DNA from: Pontivivens marinum
GTDB taxonomy: Bacteria > Pseudomonadota > Alphaproteobacteria > Rhodobacterales > Rhodobacteraceae
Length of the DNA: 64,000 nt
NCBI RefSeq assembly: GCF_900231835.1
Contig: NZ_OCTN01000003.1
Span: 124,001 to 188,000, forward strand
Direction: 5' to 3'
Part shown: piece after piece, positions 31,080 through 40,341 of the stretch
Layout: every line of letters begins with the position of its first letter
Numbering within the stretch: position 1 is the stretch's first letter
The notes under the pieces: model-generated
The model's input: only the letters and a program-made list of their open reading frames with translations
Databases searched by the model: none
Told to the model about the DNA's origin: nothing
Program-made: the position numbers and the translations under genes

Positions 31080-31093
31080 TGACCGAATGGTCA
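31080..31093 (-). terminator. Weak intercistronic hairpin between BMP copies two and three
   Basis: A 5-bp stem (TGACC/GGTCA) with a 4-base loop, five bases after the stop of the second BMP gene; the minus strand continues with CTTTTC. Too weak to end transcription alone; it may attenuate. Confidence 0.3.
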
Positions 31094-31098
31094 AATTA

Positions 31099-32073
31099 TT
31101 AGAAAGGGCAGTCGCCATCTGTATAGATGTCATGCACGACAATTTCCCCTCCCGCAATGGAGCGGGCGGCCAAATCGGCCATCTCCTTCATCTCATCCGA
31201 AACTAACGCAGCGTTGCTTTCGTCCATCGAAATGGACAGCCCGCCCTCCGCTATGCCCAGCGACCGGACGCCGGGGGCCCAAACGTCATCATCAAATGCC
31301 TCCTGCACCGCAACATCAATACGCTTGAGCATGGAGGTCAGGACAAAGCCGGGATGCAAAGCGTTCTGGTTCGAATCAGTGCCGATGCCCAGAATTCCCG
31401 CATCCGCCGCCGCCTGTAAAACGCCGATACCTGTGCCGCCCGCCGCCTGCATCACGACATCGGCGCCCTCGGCCATTTGGCCACGGGTGATTTCCGCGCC
31501 ACGCACCGGATCGGCCCATGCGTCCGGCGTTGTGCCCGTCATCGTCACGATAACCTGTGTGTCACTGCTCTGCGCCGCTGCGCCCTGCCGGTAGCCGCAT
31601 TCGAACCGTCGGATCAGGGGGATATCCATCCCGCCGACGAAACCGATCACGCCGCTATCGCTGGCCATGCTGGCCATTGCGCCGGTGATATAGCTGCCCT
31701 CATGCTCCCGAAACACCACCGACATCACGTTGGGCGCGTCCACAACCATATCGACAATGGCAAATCGTGTGTCCGGAAATTCCGCTGCAACCTTGGCCAG
31801 TGCATCTGCGTGCAAATATCCAATCGCCACAACTGGATCAAAGCCACGGCGGGCAAAGGCACGTAGCGCCTGTTCGGATTGGGCGGTGCCGCCAATCTCG
31901 AACTCGCCGTAATTTCCGCCGGTTTCCATCGCCCAATGTTCCGCCCCACGCCATGCTGCCTCGTTAAACGACGCATCGAATTTTCCACCAACCGAATAGA
32001 CAATCGCGGGATCTGCCAAGGCAGGGACCGAGGTGCAAACCAGTAATGCGGCAGAAATGCGCAGAGAAAACAT
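31099..32073 (-). CDS. BMP-family nucleoside-binding protein, second copy
   Basis: 324 residues; signal peptide MFSLRISAALLVCTSVPALA, then DASFNEAAWRGAEHWAME, ASMASDSGVIGFVGGMDIPLIRRFECGY-type segments, and GTGIGVLQAAADAGILGIGTDSNQ (ligand-binding Asp). It shares the BMP fold and a C-terminal disulfide-like pair (last residues DGDCPF) with its two neighbours. The ATG follows GGAGGGG. Differences among the three copies lie mostly in loops, which suggests different nucleoside preferences; this is inference. Confidence 0.92.
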   Translation of the reverse strand: MFSLRISAALLVCTSVPALADPAIVYSVGGKFDASFNEAAWRGAEHWAMETGGNYGEFEIGGTAQSEQALRAFARRGFDPVVAIGYLHADALAKVAAEFPDTRFAIVDMVVDAPNVMSVVFREHEGSYITGAMASMASDSGVIGFVGGMDIPLIRRFECGYRQGAAAQSSDTQVIVTMTGTTPDAWADPVRGAEITRGQMAEGADVVMQAAGGTGIGVLQAAADAGILGIGTDSNQNALHPGFVLTSMLKRIDVAVQEAFDDDVWAPGVRSLGIAEGGLSISMDESNAALVSDEMKEMADLAARSIAGGEIVVHDIYTDGDCPF

Positions 32074-32114
32074 GTGGCCCCTCCGTTGAGGTGAAACGTA
32101 AATCCAAACGGCAA

Positions 32115-32141
32115 GGGGGCAGGCCCATCGGACCTGCCCCC
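32115..32141 (-). terminator. Strong intercistronic hairpin after the first BMP gene
   Basis: A perfect 9-bp GC-rich stem (GGGGGCAGG/CCTGCCCCC) with a 9-base loop, 26 bases past the stop of the first BMP gene. No long T-run follows. Such hairpins behind periplasmic binding-protein genes usually cause partial termination or protect the upstream message, so more binding protein than transporter is made. Confidence 0.7.
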
Positions 32142-32166
32142 CACTAACTCATGTAATCCGTTGGGA

Positions 32167-33162
32167 TCAGTAAGGGCAGGCACCGTCAGCGGTGTAATCA
32201 TGCACCGATACTTCGCCGCTTACGATTTGCTGACGGGCAAGGTCAACAGCCGCAAGGATCTCACCGGTCATCAGTTCCTCGTTATTTTCGTCCAGAGCAA
32301 GGCCAACGCCCTCCTCAGCCAGACCGTTCACGTCGAAGCCGTAGGAGAATTCGCCGTTCATCGCGTCAGTGAACGAGTCGAAGACTGCATTGTCCACACG
32401 CTTGAGCATGGAGGTCAGGATCGAGCCGGGATGCATGCCGTTCTGGTTGGAATCGACGCCGATACCCAGCAGACCCTCATCCGCAGCAGCCTGTAGAACG
32501 CCAACTCCGGTGCCGCCTGCTGCGTGGTACACAACATCAACGCCGCGTGCGAATTGCGAGCGTGCCAGCTCATCACCACGTGTCGGGTTGTTCCATGCGG
32601 AACCGTCCGTGCCGGTCATGTTGCCGATGAATTCGATGTCAGGGTTCACGGAGCGTGCGCCGCCGAGGAAGCCACACTCGAACTTACGGATCAGCGGGAT
32701 ATCCATGCCGCCGACAAAGCCGACTGCCTGGGATTCGGAGGCCATAGCCGCCGCAACACCAGCCAGATACGAACCCTCTTGCTCCTTGAACACGATGGAA
32801 CGCACGTTTGGCTGCTCAACAACCATGTCCACGATTGCGAAATCGGTGTCCGGGAATTCCGCTGCAACCTTGTCTACCGCTGCACCATGCGAGAAGCCGA
32901 TGGCGATGATCGGGTTGTGACCCTGCTGGGCGAAGCGGCGCAGGGCCTGCTCACGCTGGGCATCGTTCTGGATTTCGAAGTCGCGATATTCGATTCCTGT
33001 TTCCTCCAGAAAACGCTCCGCGCCGGTATAGGCGGCCTGATTGAACGACTGGTCGAATTTACCGCCCAGATCGTAAACAACTGCTGGCATGATATCATCT
33101 GCAAATGCACCGGATGCAGCGATCAGCGATGCTACGGCGGCGCCGACAAGGGTCTTTTTCAT
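32167..33162 (-). CDS. BMP-family nucleoside-binding protein, first copy
   Basis: 331 residues; signal peptide MKKTLVGAAVASLIAASGAFA. The mature part has YDLGGKFDQSFNQAAYTGAE, EQEGSYLAGVAAAMASES, GFVGGMDIPLIRKFECGF and GVGVLQAAADEGLLGIGVDSNQ, the nucleoside-binding signatures of PnrA/BMP proteins. It is the promoter-proximal gene of the nucleoside operon and uses codons typical of highly expressed genes. The ATG at 33162 follows AGGAAGAGG; upstream in-frame ATGs have none. A strong hairpin separates it from the second copy. Confidence 0.93.
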   Translation of the reverse strand: MKKTLVGAAVASLIAASGAFADDIMPAVVYDLGGKFDQSFNQAAYTGAERFLEETGIEYRDFEIQNDAQREQALRRFAQQGHNPIIAIGFSHGAAVDKVAAEFPDTDFAIVDMVVEQPNVRSIVFKEQEGSYLAGVAAAMASESQAVGFVGGMDIPLIRKFECGFLGGARSVNPDIEFIGNMTGTDGSAWNNPTRGDELARSQFARGVDVVYHAAGGTGVGVLQAAADEGLLGIGVDSNQNGMHPGSILTSMLKRVDNAVFDSFTDAMNGEFSYGFDVNGLAEEGVGLALDENNEELMTGEILAAVDLARQQIVSGEVSVHDYTADGACPY

Positions 33163-33293
33163 ACGAAACCTCTTCCTGTTTTTTCGCGACACTATGCTGC
33201 GTCGCTCTGAATTGAGTGCTCGGTCAAGCCGAGGCGTGACGCACTGCACCGTATTCCCGAACGGCTTTCAAGGGCTAATGAGGTTCCGCAGGG

Positions 33294-34691
33294 TCAGCCA
33301 GTGGCCCCATGTGCGGCGCGTTCCCATGCTTCACGCTTGCGATACAGCGTTGAGGGGCTGATCTCCAACATGCGTGCGGCGCGCGGGATCGACCCGTCAC
33401 AGGCGGCAATTGTGGCCTCGATAAAGCTGCGTTCCATATCGGCCAGATTGCGACCAACCAATGCGTTCAAGGCGTTATCGGCGGTAATGACCCGTGGCGC
33501 CGCATCGCCCACCACGGATGGTGTACGCCTGACCAGATCGGGCGGCAGCATTTCGCGTGTGACGACCTGTCCGTCATGCAGCACCACCACGTTGCGCACC
33601 ACGTTCAACAATTGGCGCACATTTCCGCGCCACTCCAATGTGCGAAAGAGTTCCTGCACCTCGGTCGACAGTGTCCGAAACTGCTTCCCCTCCTCATGCG
33701 AGAACCGCGACAGCGCGTCCTGCGCAATCAGATTCACGTCATCGCCCCGTTCGCGCAGCGGCGGTAAATGCACCGGAACCACGTGCAGGCGGTAGAACAG
33801 ATCCTCACGGAAACGGCCCTCGTCCACCTCTCGTTTCGGATCACGGTTTGTGGCGCACAGGATACGCACATCAACATTACGCGCCCGAGTGGCACCGACC
33901 GGCTGCACCGTTGAGCTTTGGATAAACCGCAGCAATTTGGTTTGCAGGTTCAGGTCCATTTCGCAAATTTCATCGAGGAACAACGTGCCGCCATCCGCTG
34001 CGGTCGCTGCACCCTCCTTGTCAGAAATCGCACCGGTGAACGATCCCTTCAGGTGGCCGAATACCTCTGATTCGAGCAAGCTGGCAGGGATCGCCCCACA
34101 GTTCAGCGGTATGAACGGCCCGTCTGCGCGTTTGGAATTGGCGTGGATCGCGTGGGCGCAGACCTCCTTACCGGTACCGCTTTCGCCCGTAACGAACACG
34201 GTGGCGGTGGATCGCCCGATCAGCCGAACCGTTTGATAGATATCGCGCATCTGGCGGCTTTGACCGATGAACCCCTCAAGCGGGGGGGAAGTATCCTGCG
34301 CCGCGACAATATCCGGAACGGTCACATCCTCGCCCTGCTGTGCATTGGCGACGGCATTGCGCAGACGGCTTTCGTCAAAAGGTTTCACCAGGAAATCAGC
34401 GGCACCCAGACGCATTGCCTCCACCGCGACCTGGACCGATCCGTTCGACGTAATCACGATCACGCGCGTATCGGGCGAGCGTTCCTTGATCCATGTCAGG
34501 ATGTCCTGCCCCTTGCCATCAGGCAGCATCATATCCAGCAAAACAACGCCATGCCGTTCCGGATCAAAGGTGCGCCGCGCGTCACGGGCAGTGAAGACAC
34601 AATCGACCTGATACCCGCTTCTCTTCAACACGGACTCATAGACCAGAGAGAGTGAAGGCGTATCTTCAACCAAAAGGAGAGTATTTGTCAT
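33294..34691 (-). CDS. Sigma-54-dependent response regulator (LuxO/NtrC-type)
   Basis: 465 residues: receiver domain (1-120, acidic pocket ED at 9-10, phospho-acceptor in LLDMMLPDG about residue 53, Lys in LVKPF), AAA+ domain with Walker A GESGTGKE (about 166-173) and Walker B GGTLFLDEI (about 231-239), and a C-terminal Fis-type helix-turn-helix (GSIPRAARMLEISPSTLYRK). The sigma-54-contacting loop reads GSFTGA rather than GAFTGA. The ATP site and both receiver acidic residues are intact. It follows the REC-Hpt gene by 51 bases. No strong ribosome site is seen before the ATG. The DNA target is unknown. Confidence 0.9.
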   Translation of the reverse strand: MTNTLLLVEDTPSLSLVYESVLKRSGYQVDCVFTARDARRTFDPERHGVVLLDMMLPDGKGQDILTWIKERSPDTRVIVITSNGSVQVAVEAMRLGAADFLVKPFDESRLRNAVANAQQGEDVTVPDIVAAQDTSPPLEGFIGQSRQMRDIYQTVRLIGRSTATVFVTGESGTGKEVCAHAIHANSKRADGPFIPLNCGAIPASLLESEVFGHLKGSFTGAISDKEGAATAADGGTLFLDEICEMDLNLQTKLLRFIQSSTVQPVGATRARNVDVRILCATNRDPKREVDEGRFREDLFYRLHVVPVHLPPLRERGDDVNLIAQDALSRFSHEEGKQFRTLSTEVQELFRTLEWRGNVRQLLNVVRNVVVLHDGQVVTREMLPPDLVRRTPSVVGDAAPRVITADNALNALVGRNLADMERSFIEATIAACDGSIPRAARMLEISPSTLYRKREAWERAAHGATG

Positions 34692-34742
34692 ATAATTACA
34701 CTAGCGCGATGCTCGCGACGGTTCCAGACAGGAAATTATCGC

Positions 34743-35483
34743 CTAGGGCGACCGCTCCATCAGAGCCTGCATCAACGCATCAATCTCCACTCGCAATTGC
34801 GGGGCCAAGGAACGCAGGGCAACGTCATCCGTTCCATGTGCCGCCGCATTCAGCTGCGCCGACAGCACCGCCAACCGCGACGCGCCCACCGATCCTGCAA
34901 CACCTGTCAGGATATGGGTCTGCGCGCGCACCTTATCCAACGCCCCCTCTGCAATCGCCTGCACCAGTGCCGCATCGCAGCGGTTCAAATCCGCGTTTAG
35001 TTGTGTGGCAAGCTGGACCAGGACCGTCGGACCCATTGCCTCGGCCAAGACATCGAACACGGCATGATCCAGAACCGGTACGTCGTCCGGCTGCGTCCTG
35101 CCCGTGTGAATTTCCAACACCCGCCGTCCCAGCGCCTCGATCGAGCGGAGCGGCTTACCTATCGCGCCATCCGCGCCCAGCTCGTAGACCCGTTCAACAT
35201 AATCCGGTTCGACATGGGCGGTCAGGCAGATCATCGTTGGCCGTTCCGGCGCACCACGTAATGTGCGCAGAACGTCCAGTCCCGACATTTCTGGCATTTC
35301 GATATCCAGCATAACGATGTCGGGCTGGTCAGATTTAATCCGTTCCAATGCAGTCACGCCGTTGCGCGCAGTGGTCACAGCCGCGCCAAGACGCGCGAGC
35401 ATTTGCGAAACGACATCCAGATTGGCTGCGTCGTCCTCGGCCACGAGGACGCGCAGATCAGTTAAAATAAGCGGAGACGTCAA
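34743..35483 (-). CDS. Response regulator with C-terminal Hpt domain
   Basis: 246 residues. Receiver domain at about 9-125 (VLVAEDDAANLD, MLDIEMPEMSG with the phospho-Asp, Lys in AIGKPL). A histidine phosphotransfer domain follows (about 135-240) with QTHILTGVAGSVGAS; the His is the likely phospho-site, and the usual HxLKG Lys is Thr here. It can thus relay phosphate between a hybrid kinase and a regulator such as the next gene's product. The start is a TTG overlapping the prpE stop (TTGA) with GGGAAG upstream; no other start keeps the receiver intact. No kinase gene is nearby. Confidence 0.8.
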   Translation of the reverse strand: MTSPLILTDLRVLVAEDDAANLDVVSQMLARLGAAVTTARNGVTALERIKSDQPDIVMLDIEMPEMSGLDVLRTLRGAPERPTMICLTAHVEPDYVERVYELGADGAIGKPLRSIEALGRRVLEIHTGRTQPDDVPVLDHAVFDVLAEAMGPTVLVQLATQLNADLNRCDAALVQAIAEGALDKVRAQTHILTGVAGSVGASRLAVLSAQLNAAAHGTDDVALRSLAPQLRVEIDALMQALMERSP

Positions 35484-37372
35484 CCGGACTTCCCGCCTGC
35501 ATAGCCCAAGCGCGATAACGCATCCGAAATCTCGGACAGGATCGCGGGGTCGTCGATTGTGGCGGGCATCTTATACTCCGTTCCATCGGCAATCCGCGCC
35601 ATGATACCGCGCAGGATCTTGCCCGATCTTGTCTTTGGCAACCGTTCCACCACGACCGCCGATTTAAAGGCCGCAACCGGCCCCAACACCTGGCGCACCC
35701 GTGCAACACATTCCGCGACGATTTCCGCCTCGGGGCGATCAACACCACGGCTTAGGCACAGGAACCCGATCGGCAACTGACCCTTTAGCGCGTCAGCCGC
35801 ACCAATAACCGCACATTCCGCTACATCGGGGTGTCCGGCAAGGATTTCCTCCATCGCGCCGGTGGACAGACGATGCCCCGCCACGTTGATGACATCATCG
35901 GTCCTAGCCATGATGTACAGATATCCGTCCTCATCGATCATGCCCGCATCGCCGGTTTCGTAATATCCGGGGAAGGTGCTGAGATAGCTTTTCTTGTACC
36001 GTTCATCCGCATTCCACAGGGTCGGCAACGTACCCGGCGGCAGTGGCAATTTGATCGCAACCGCGCCCAGCTCACCGGCGGGCATCTGCTCACCCTCAGG
36101 CGACAGGATTTGGATATCATATCCGGGCACCGCAACAGAGGGTGATCCTACCTTGATCGGCAGCGCCTGCAACCCGATGGGATTGGCCGCAATTGCCCAA
36201 CCGGTTTCGGTCTGCCACCAGTGATCCACCACAGGCACGCCCAGCAGATCACCCGCCCAGTTCACGGTATCAGGGTCTGCACGCTCCCCCGCGAAATACA
36301 GCGTTTTGAGGTGGCTGAGGTCATAGCGGCCGACATGCTCACCCTTTGGATCATCCCGCTTGATCGCGCGGAATGCTGTGGGCGCGGTGAAAAAGCTCTT
36401 AACCTTATGATCCGCAATCACCCGCCAGAAGGTGCCCGCATCGGGGGTGCCCACCGGCTTTCCCTCGAACACAACAGTCGTGCAGCCGGCCAGCAGCGGG
36501 CCGTAGCAGATATAGGAATGCCCCACGACCCAGCCCACATCGGACGCGGCCCAGAACACATCGCCCGTGCCCACATCATAGATGTTTTTCATCGACCAGT
36601 TCAGCGCAACCATGTGGCCCGCCGTAGGACGAACAACCCCCTTGGGCTGTCCTGTGGTGCCAGACGTATACAGGATATAGGCCGGATCGGAGCCTGCAAC
36701 CGGCACGCATGGCGCGGGGTCGGCGCGGCTCATCTCATCCAGCATATCGAAGTCGCGACCGACAACCAAATCGGCCGCACCGTGATCACGCTGATGGATC
36801 AGGCAGAATTCGGGCTTCTCCTGCGCCAGTTCAATCGCGGCATCCAGCAGGGGCTTGTAATGCACCACGCGCCCCGGCTCGATCCCGCAGGAACCTGCGA
36901 TGACGGCCTTTGGCGCGCAATCATCCAGCCGCACGGCCAGTTCGGGCGCTGCGAATCCACCAAAAACAACCGAGTGGACGGCACCGATCCGTGCACAGGC
37001 CAGCATGGCGATCATGGCCTCTGGCACCATTGGCATATAGATCACAACGCGGTCGCCCTTAAGCACGCCACGTTCATGCAAAACGCCCGCCAGTCGCGAC
37101 ACACGATCCAGCAGGTCAGCATAGCTGATATGCTCAACAACATTCGTGACAGGACTGTCATAGATGATGGCGATTTGCGTGCCGCGTCCCGCCTCGACAT
37201 GGCGGTCTATGCAATTATAGCACGTATTGCCCATCGCATCCGCGAACCAAGTATTGCTGGCAGCGTCATAACCGGTGGTCGGTGCGGATAGCCAGTCAAT
37301 CGACTGGGCCTGCTGCAACCAAAACGCATCCGGGTCAGACTGCGCAGCGGCGTAAGTGTCACGGTACGACAT
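35480..37372 (-). CDS. prpE: Propionyl-CoA synthetase
   Basis: 630-residue AMP-forming acyl-CoA ligase, matching PrpE length. Activates propionate to propionyl-CoA, the substrate of the carboxylase subunits encoded at 45119-47113 and 49719-51251. Motifs: AYILYTSGTTGQPKGVVRP (P-loop-like A3, about 235-253), TETGWAI (A5, about 400), YYETGDAG (A7) and LPKTRSGKILRGIM with the adenylating Lys, a site of regulatory acetylation in this family (about 587-600). GGFAAPEL and WAASDVGWVVGHSYI favour PrpE/AcsA over other ligases. The stop overlaps the start of the REC-Hpt gene. Confidence 0.9.
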   Translation of the reverse strand: MSYRDTYAAAQSDPDAFWLQQAQSIDWLSAPTTGYDAASNTWFADAMGNTCYNCIDRHVEAGRGTQIAIIYDSPVTNVVEHISYADLLDRVSRLAGVLHERGVLKGDRVVIYMPMVPEAMIAMLACARIGAVHSVVFGGFAAPELAVRLDDCAPKAVIAGSCGIEPGRVVHYKPLLDAAIELAQEKPEFCLIHQRDHGAADLVVGRDFDMLDEMSRADPAPCVPVAGSDPAYILYTSGTTGQPKGVVRPTAGHMVALNWSMKNIYDVGTGDVFWAASDVGWVVGHSYICYGPLLAGCTTVVFEGKPVGTPDAGTFWRVIADHKVKSFFTAPTAFRAIKRDDPKGEHVGRYDLSHLKTLYFAGERADPDTVNWAGDLLGVPVVDHWWQTETGWAIAANPIGLQALPIKVGSPSVAVPGYDIQILSPEGEQMPAGELGAVAIKLPLPPGTLPTLWNADERYKKSYLSTFPGYYETGDAGMIDEDGYLYIMARTDDVINVAGHRLSTGAMEEILAGHPDVAECAVIGAADALKGQLPIGFLCLSRGVDRPEAEIVAECVARVRQVLGPVAAFKSAVVVERLPKTRSGKILRGIMARIADGTEYKMPATIDDPAILSEISDALSRLGYAGGKSG

Positions 37373-37397
37373 GAATGTTTCCTCTCTGGTTTAGGGT

Positions 37398-37443
37398 CCA
37401 CCCTTTGGCGGGTGGCTTGGCCGGCGATCTTGCGCCGCCGGTC
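37398..37443 (-). terminator. Two tandem hairpins after the malic enzyme gene
   Basis: Perfect 6-bp stem CCACCC/GGGTGG (37398-37415) and an 8-bp stem with one wobble GGCCGGCG/CGCCGGTC (37419-37443), in the 109-base gap between maeB and prpE. No T-run; a partial terminator or processing signal is likely. Confidence 0.4.
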
Positions 37444-37481
37444 CAAATAGTCAGGTATTTGCGCCCGCTCAGACGCGGCGG

Positions 37482-39767
37482 TCAGCCATATGAGGCGACC
37501 GGCGTTCCGGCGAGCGCCGAGATATTCAGCAACCCGCGTGCGGTGATGGAGCTGGTGACGATATGCGCGCGGTTGCCCATGCCCATCAGGATCGGGCCAA
37601 CCTCTAGGCCACCCGCCTTGATCTTCAGGATATTCCGCACGCCCGAGGCCGCATCCGCATTGGCAAAGACCAGCACGTTGGCCGCGCCCTGCAAACGACT
37701 GTCGGGGAACAGGCGGGCCCGCAGTTCCGGGTCCAGCGCTGCATCCGAATGCATCTCGCCCTCATATTGGAAATCCAGCGATTGGCTGTCCAGCATCTGC
37801 AACGCAGCCCGCATCCGCCGTCCGCTTTCCGTATCCAGATTGCCGAATTGCGAGTGTGAGCACAGCGCGATTTTCGGCTCCAGACCAAAGCGGCGCACGT
37901 GCCGTGCAGCACCAATTACGATGCCTGCAATCTCCTCGGCTGTGGGTTCTGGATGCACATGGGTATCGGCCACGAACAGCGCGCCGGTTTCCAGGATCAT
38001 CAGGCTGAGCGCGCCTGTCGGCTTACGCTCCTGCCCGCCCAGAACCTGCTCGATGTAGTTCAGGTGCCACAGATATTGACCGAATGTGCCGCAGATCAGG
38101 CTGTCCGCCTCACCACGATGCACCATCACCGCGCCAATGGCGGTGGTGTTGGTACGCATGATGGCGCGGGCCAGATCGGGGGTCACACCTTTGCGCGCCA
38201 TGATGCCGTGATAGGTTTCCCAATAATCCCGATAGCGGGGATCGTTTTCGGGGTTCACGATCTCGAAATCGTCGGCCTTTAGCGGTATGCCACTGCGCGC
38301 AGCGCGGGTGGCGATCACGTCGGGGCGACCGATCAGAACGGGGCGATCTGTTGTTTCCTCGGACATGGCATAGGCGGCACGCAGCACGCGCTCATCCTCA
38401 CCCTCGGCAAAGACGATGCGGCGTGAAGTGCTGCGCGATGCCTCGAAAACCGGCTTCATAATCAGCGCGGACCTATAGACGGAGCCGTCCAGCTGATCCT
38501 TATACGCGTCCAGATCCGCGACAGGGCGGGTGGCGACACCGCTTTCCATCGCCGCCTTGGCCACTGCACCGGCAACCACGGCCAGCAGGCGGGGGTCGAA
38601 CGGTTTGGGGATCAGGTATTCGGGGCCAAAGACCAGACGCTCACCCTGATAGGCGGCGGCGGCCTCGGCGCTGGAGGATGCGCGTGCTAGCTCCGCAATC
38701 CCCTCAACACAGGCGACCTTCATCGCCTCGTTGATTTCGGTCGCGCCAACATCCAGCGCCCCGCGGAAGATGAACGGGAAGCACAGGACGTTGTTCACCT
38801 GATTGGGGTAATCCGAACGGCCCGTGGCGATCAGCGCATCGGGTTTGACGGCGCGCGCAGCGGCGGGGTCGATCTCGGGGTTCGGGTTGGCCAAGGCCAG
38901 AATGATCGGGGCGTCCGCCATCTTGGCAACCATTTCAGGCTTTAGCACATTCGGGCCGGACAGGCCGAGGAACAGGTCTGCCCCCTCGATCACATCGTCC
39001 AGAGCACGCGGTCCGCCGGGCTGCGCGTAATCAGCCTTTTGCGGAGTCATGTCCTCCTCACGGCCCTCATGAACCAAACCGGCCAGATCGCACAGGAACA
39101 CGTTCTTACGCTGCACGCCCAGCGCCAGCAGCATGTTCAGGCAGGCAATACCGGCAGCGCCGCCGCCGGTGGACACGACCTTGATATCCTGGAACTTACG
39201 ATCCGTCAGGCGTGTCGCGTTCAGGGCTGCGGCACCAACCACGATTGCGGTGCCGTGCTGATCGTCGTGGAACACGGGAATGTTCATACGCTCGCGGCAC
39301 AGCTTTTCCACGATAAAGCAATCGGGCGCCTTGATATCCTCAAGGTTGATCGCACCGAATGTCGGCTCCAGCGAGGTGACGATATCGGCCAGTTTATAGG
39401 GGTCGCTCTCGTTCACCTCGATATCGAAGCAATCGATATTGGCGAACTTCTTGAACAGAACCGCCTTGCCCTCCATCACCGGTTTGGAGGCCAGCGCGCC
39501 GATATTGCCCAGGCCCAGAACCGCCGTGCCATTCGTCACCACAGCGACAAGGTTCTGACGGGCTGTGTATTTCGCAGCGGTGGCGGGGTCTTCCTTGATC
39601 TCCAGACACGCCTCGGCCACGCCCGGCGAATAGGCGCGTGCCAGATCACGCTGGTTTGCCAACGGCTTGGTGGCGCGAATCTCCAGCTTACCGGGGCGCG
39701 GAAACTCATGGTAATCCAGCGCGGCCTGCCGGAACGCATCCTTGTTCGCCTTATTATCGTCGGTCAT
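37482..39767 (-). CDS. maeB: NADP-dependent malic enzyme fused to a phosphotransacetylase-like domain
   Basis: 761 residues, the MaeB architecture. The malic N-terminal domain (about 15-150) has [11 protein letters not shown] and [23 protein letters not shown]. The NAD(P)-binding domain (about 160-400) has [14 protein letters not shown] and [18 protein letters not shown]-terminal PTA-like domain (about 430-755), usually regulatory rather than catalytic, has [12 protein letters not shown] and [24 protein letters not shown]-type segments. Converts malate to pyruvate and CO2, draining C4 acids produced from propionate via succinyl-CoA. ATG at 39767 with AAAGGGA upstream; the stop of the GNAT gene lies just before. 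Confidence 0.93.
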   Translation of the reverse strand: MTDDNKANKDAFRQAALDYHEFPRPGKLEIRATKPLANQRDLARAYSPGVAEACLEIKEDPATAAKYTARQNLVAVVTNGTAVLGLGNIGALASKPVMEGKAVLFKKFANIDCFDIEVNESDPYKLADIVTSLEPTFGAINLEDIKAPDCFIVEKLCRERMNIPVFHDDQHGTAIVVGAAALNATRLTDRKFQDIKVVSTGGGAAGIACLNMLLALGVQRKNVFLCDLAGLVHEGREEDMTPQKADYAQPGGPRALDDVIEGADLFLGLSGPNVLKPEMVAKMADAPIILALANPNPEIDPAAARAVKPDALIATGRSDYPNQVNNVLCFPFIFRGALDVGATEINEAMKVACVEGIAELARASSSAEAAAAYQGERLVFGPEYLIPKPFDPRLLAVVAGAVAKAAMESGVATRPVADLDAYKDQLDGSVYRSALIMKPVFEASRSTSRRIVFAEGEDERVLRAAYAMSEETTDRPVLIGRPDVIATRAARSGIPLKADDFEIVNPENDPRYRDYWETYHGIMARKGVTPDLARAIMRTNTTAIGAVMVHRGEADSLICGTFGQYLWHLNYIEQVLGGQERKPTGALSLMILETGALFVADTHVHPEPTAEEIAGIVIGAARHVRRFGLEPKIALCSHSQFGNLDTESGRRMRAALQMLDSQSLDFQYEGEMHSDAALDPELRARLFPDSRLQGAANVLVFANADAASGVRNILKIKAGGLEVGPILMGMGNRAHIVTSSITARGLLNISALAGTPVASYG

Positions 39768-39771
39768 CAAA

Positions 39772-40284
39772 CTATCCCTTTACGTCGTTGGTCATGACGT
39801 AACGCCCCGCTGCCGCCGCGTCATCCGAATCCCGCGCAAGATTCTTCTCCATGAAAACCGAGCTGGGCGCGTCGGGATAGGTTCCGAACGGACCGATGCG
39901 GATAAAGCCCTCACGCGCGTAGAACCGATGCGCCGCGTCCAGCCCGACACCGGTTTCCAGCCGCAGCAGATTGCACCCCTTGGCCATGGCGCAATCCTGC
40001 ACCGCGTTCAGCAATCCAGTTGCCGCGCCGGAGCCACGGGCGCCCTCGGTCACGAACATCGATTTCAGCTCGCCCCACCCGTCACCCTGATGGGCAAAGG
40101 CGGCGCAGCCCGTCACCTGCTCACCATCCCGCGCGAGGAAAAAGGTGACATGCGGCGCGGTCAAGCTGCCGAGATCCAAGCGGAACCGTTCCTCGGGCGG
40201 GAACATGGCGTCCAGCAGATTCCAACTCTGCTGCAAAACGGCAACGGCCTCGGGCGTGGTGGGGTCAGCTTGGCAGATGTTCAT
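39772..40284 (-). CDS. GNAT family N-acetyltransferase
   Basis: 170 residues with a complete GNAT core: ELKSMFVTEGARGSGAATGLLNAVQDCAMAKG (about 72-103; pyrophosphate loop RGSGAATG), then LETGVGLDAAHRFYAREGFIRIGPFG (about 109-134). The substrate is unknown. It lies between methylmalonyl-CoA mutase and malic enzyme on the same strand, 4 bases from maeB, so it is probably cotranscribed with central carbon genes; lysine acetylation of such enzymes is a conceivable but unproven role. Confidence 0.85.
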   Translation of the reverse strand: MNICQADPTTPEAVAVLQQSWNLLDAMFPPEERFRLDLGSLTAPHVTFFLARDGEQVTGCAAFAHQGDGWGELKSMFVTEGARGSGAATGLLNAVQDCAMAKGCNLLRLETGVGLDAAHRFYAREGFIRIGPFGTYPDAPSSVFMEKNLARDSDDAAAAGRYVMTNDVKG

Positions 40285-40341
40285 GATCGGACTTTCTGTG
40301 GACCCCTCACCGGCAATACGGTCAGGAGTTTTTGCATTTGG

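Noticed and set aside
33163-33293. Possible sigma-54 promoter for the nucleoside operon, suggested by the adjacent sigma-54 activator
   Set aside because: No TGGCAC-N5-TTGC-type -24/-12 element found in the gap; the neighbourhood of the activator may be unrelated to the operon.
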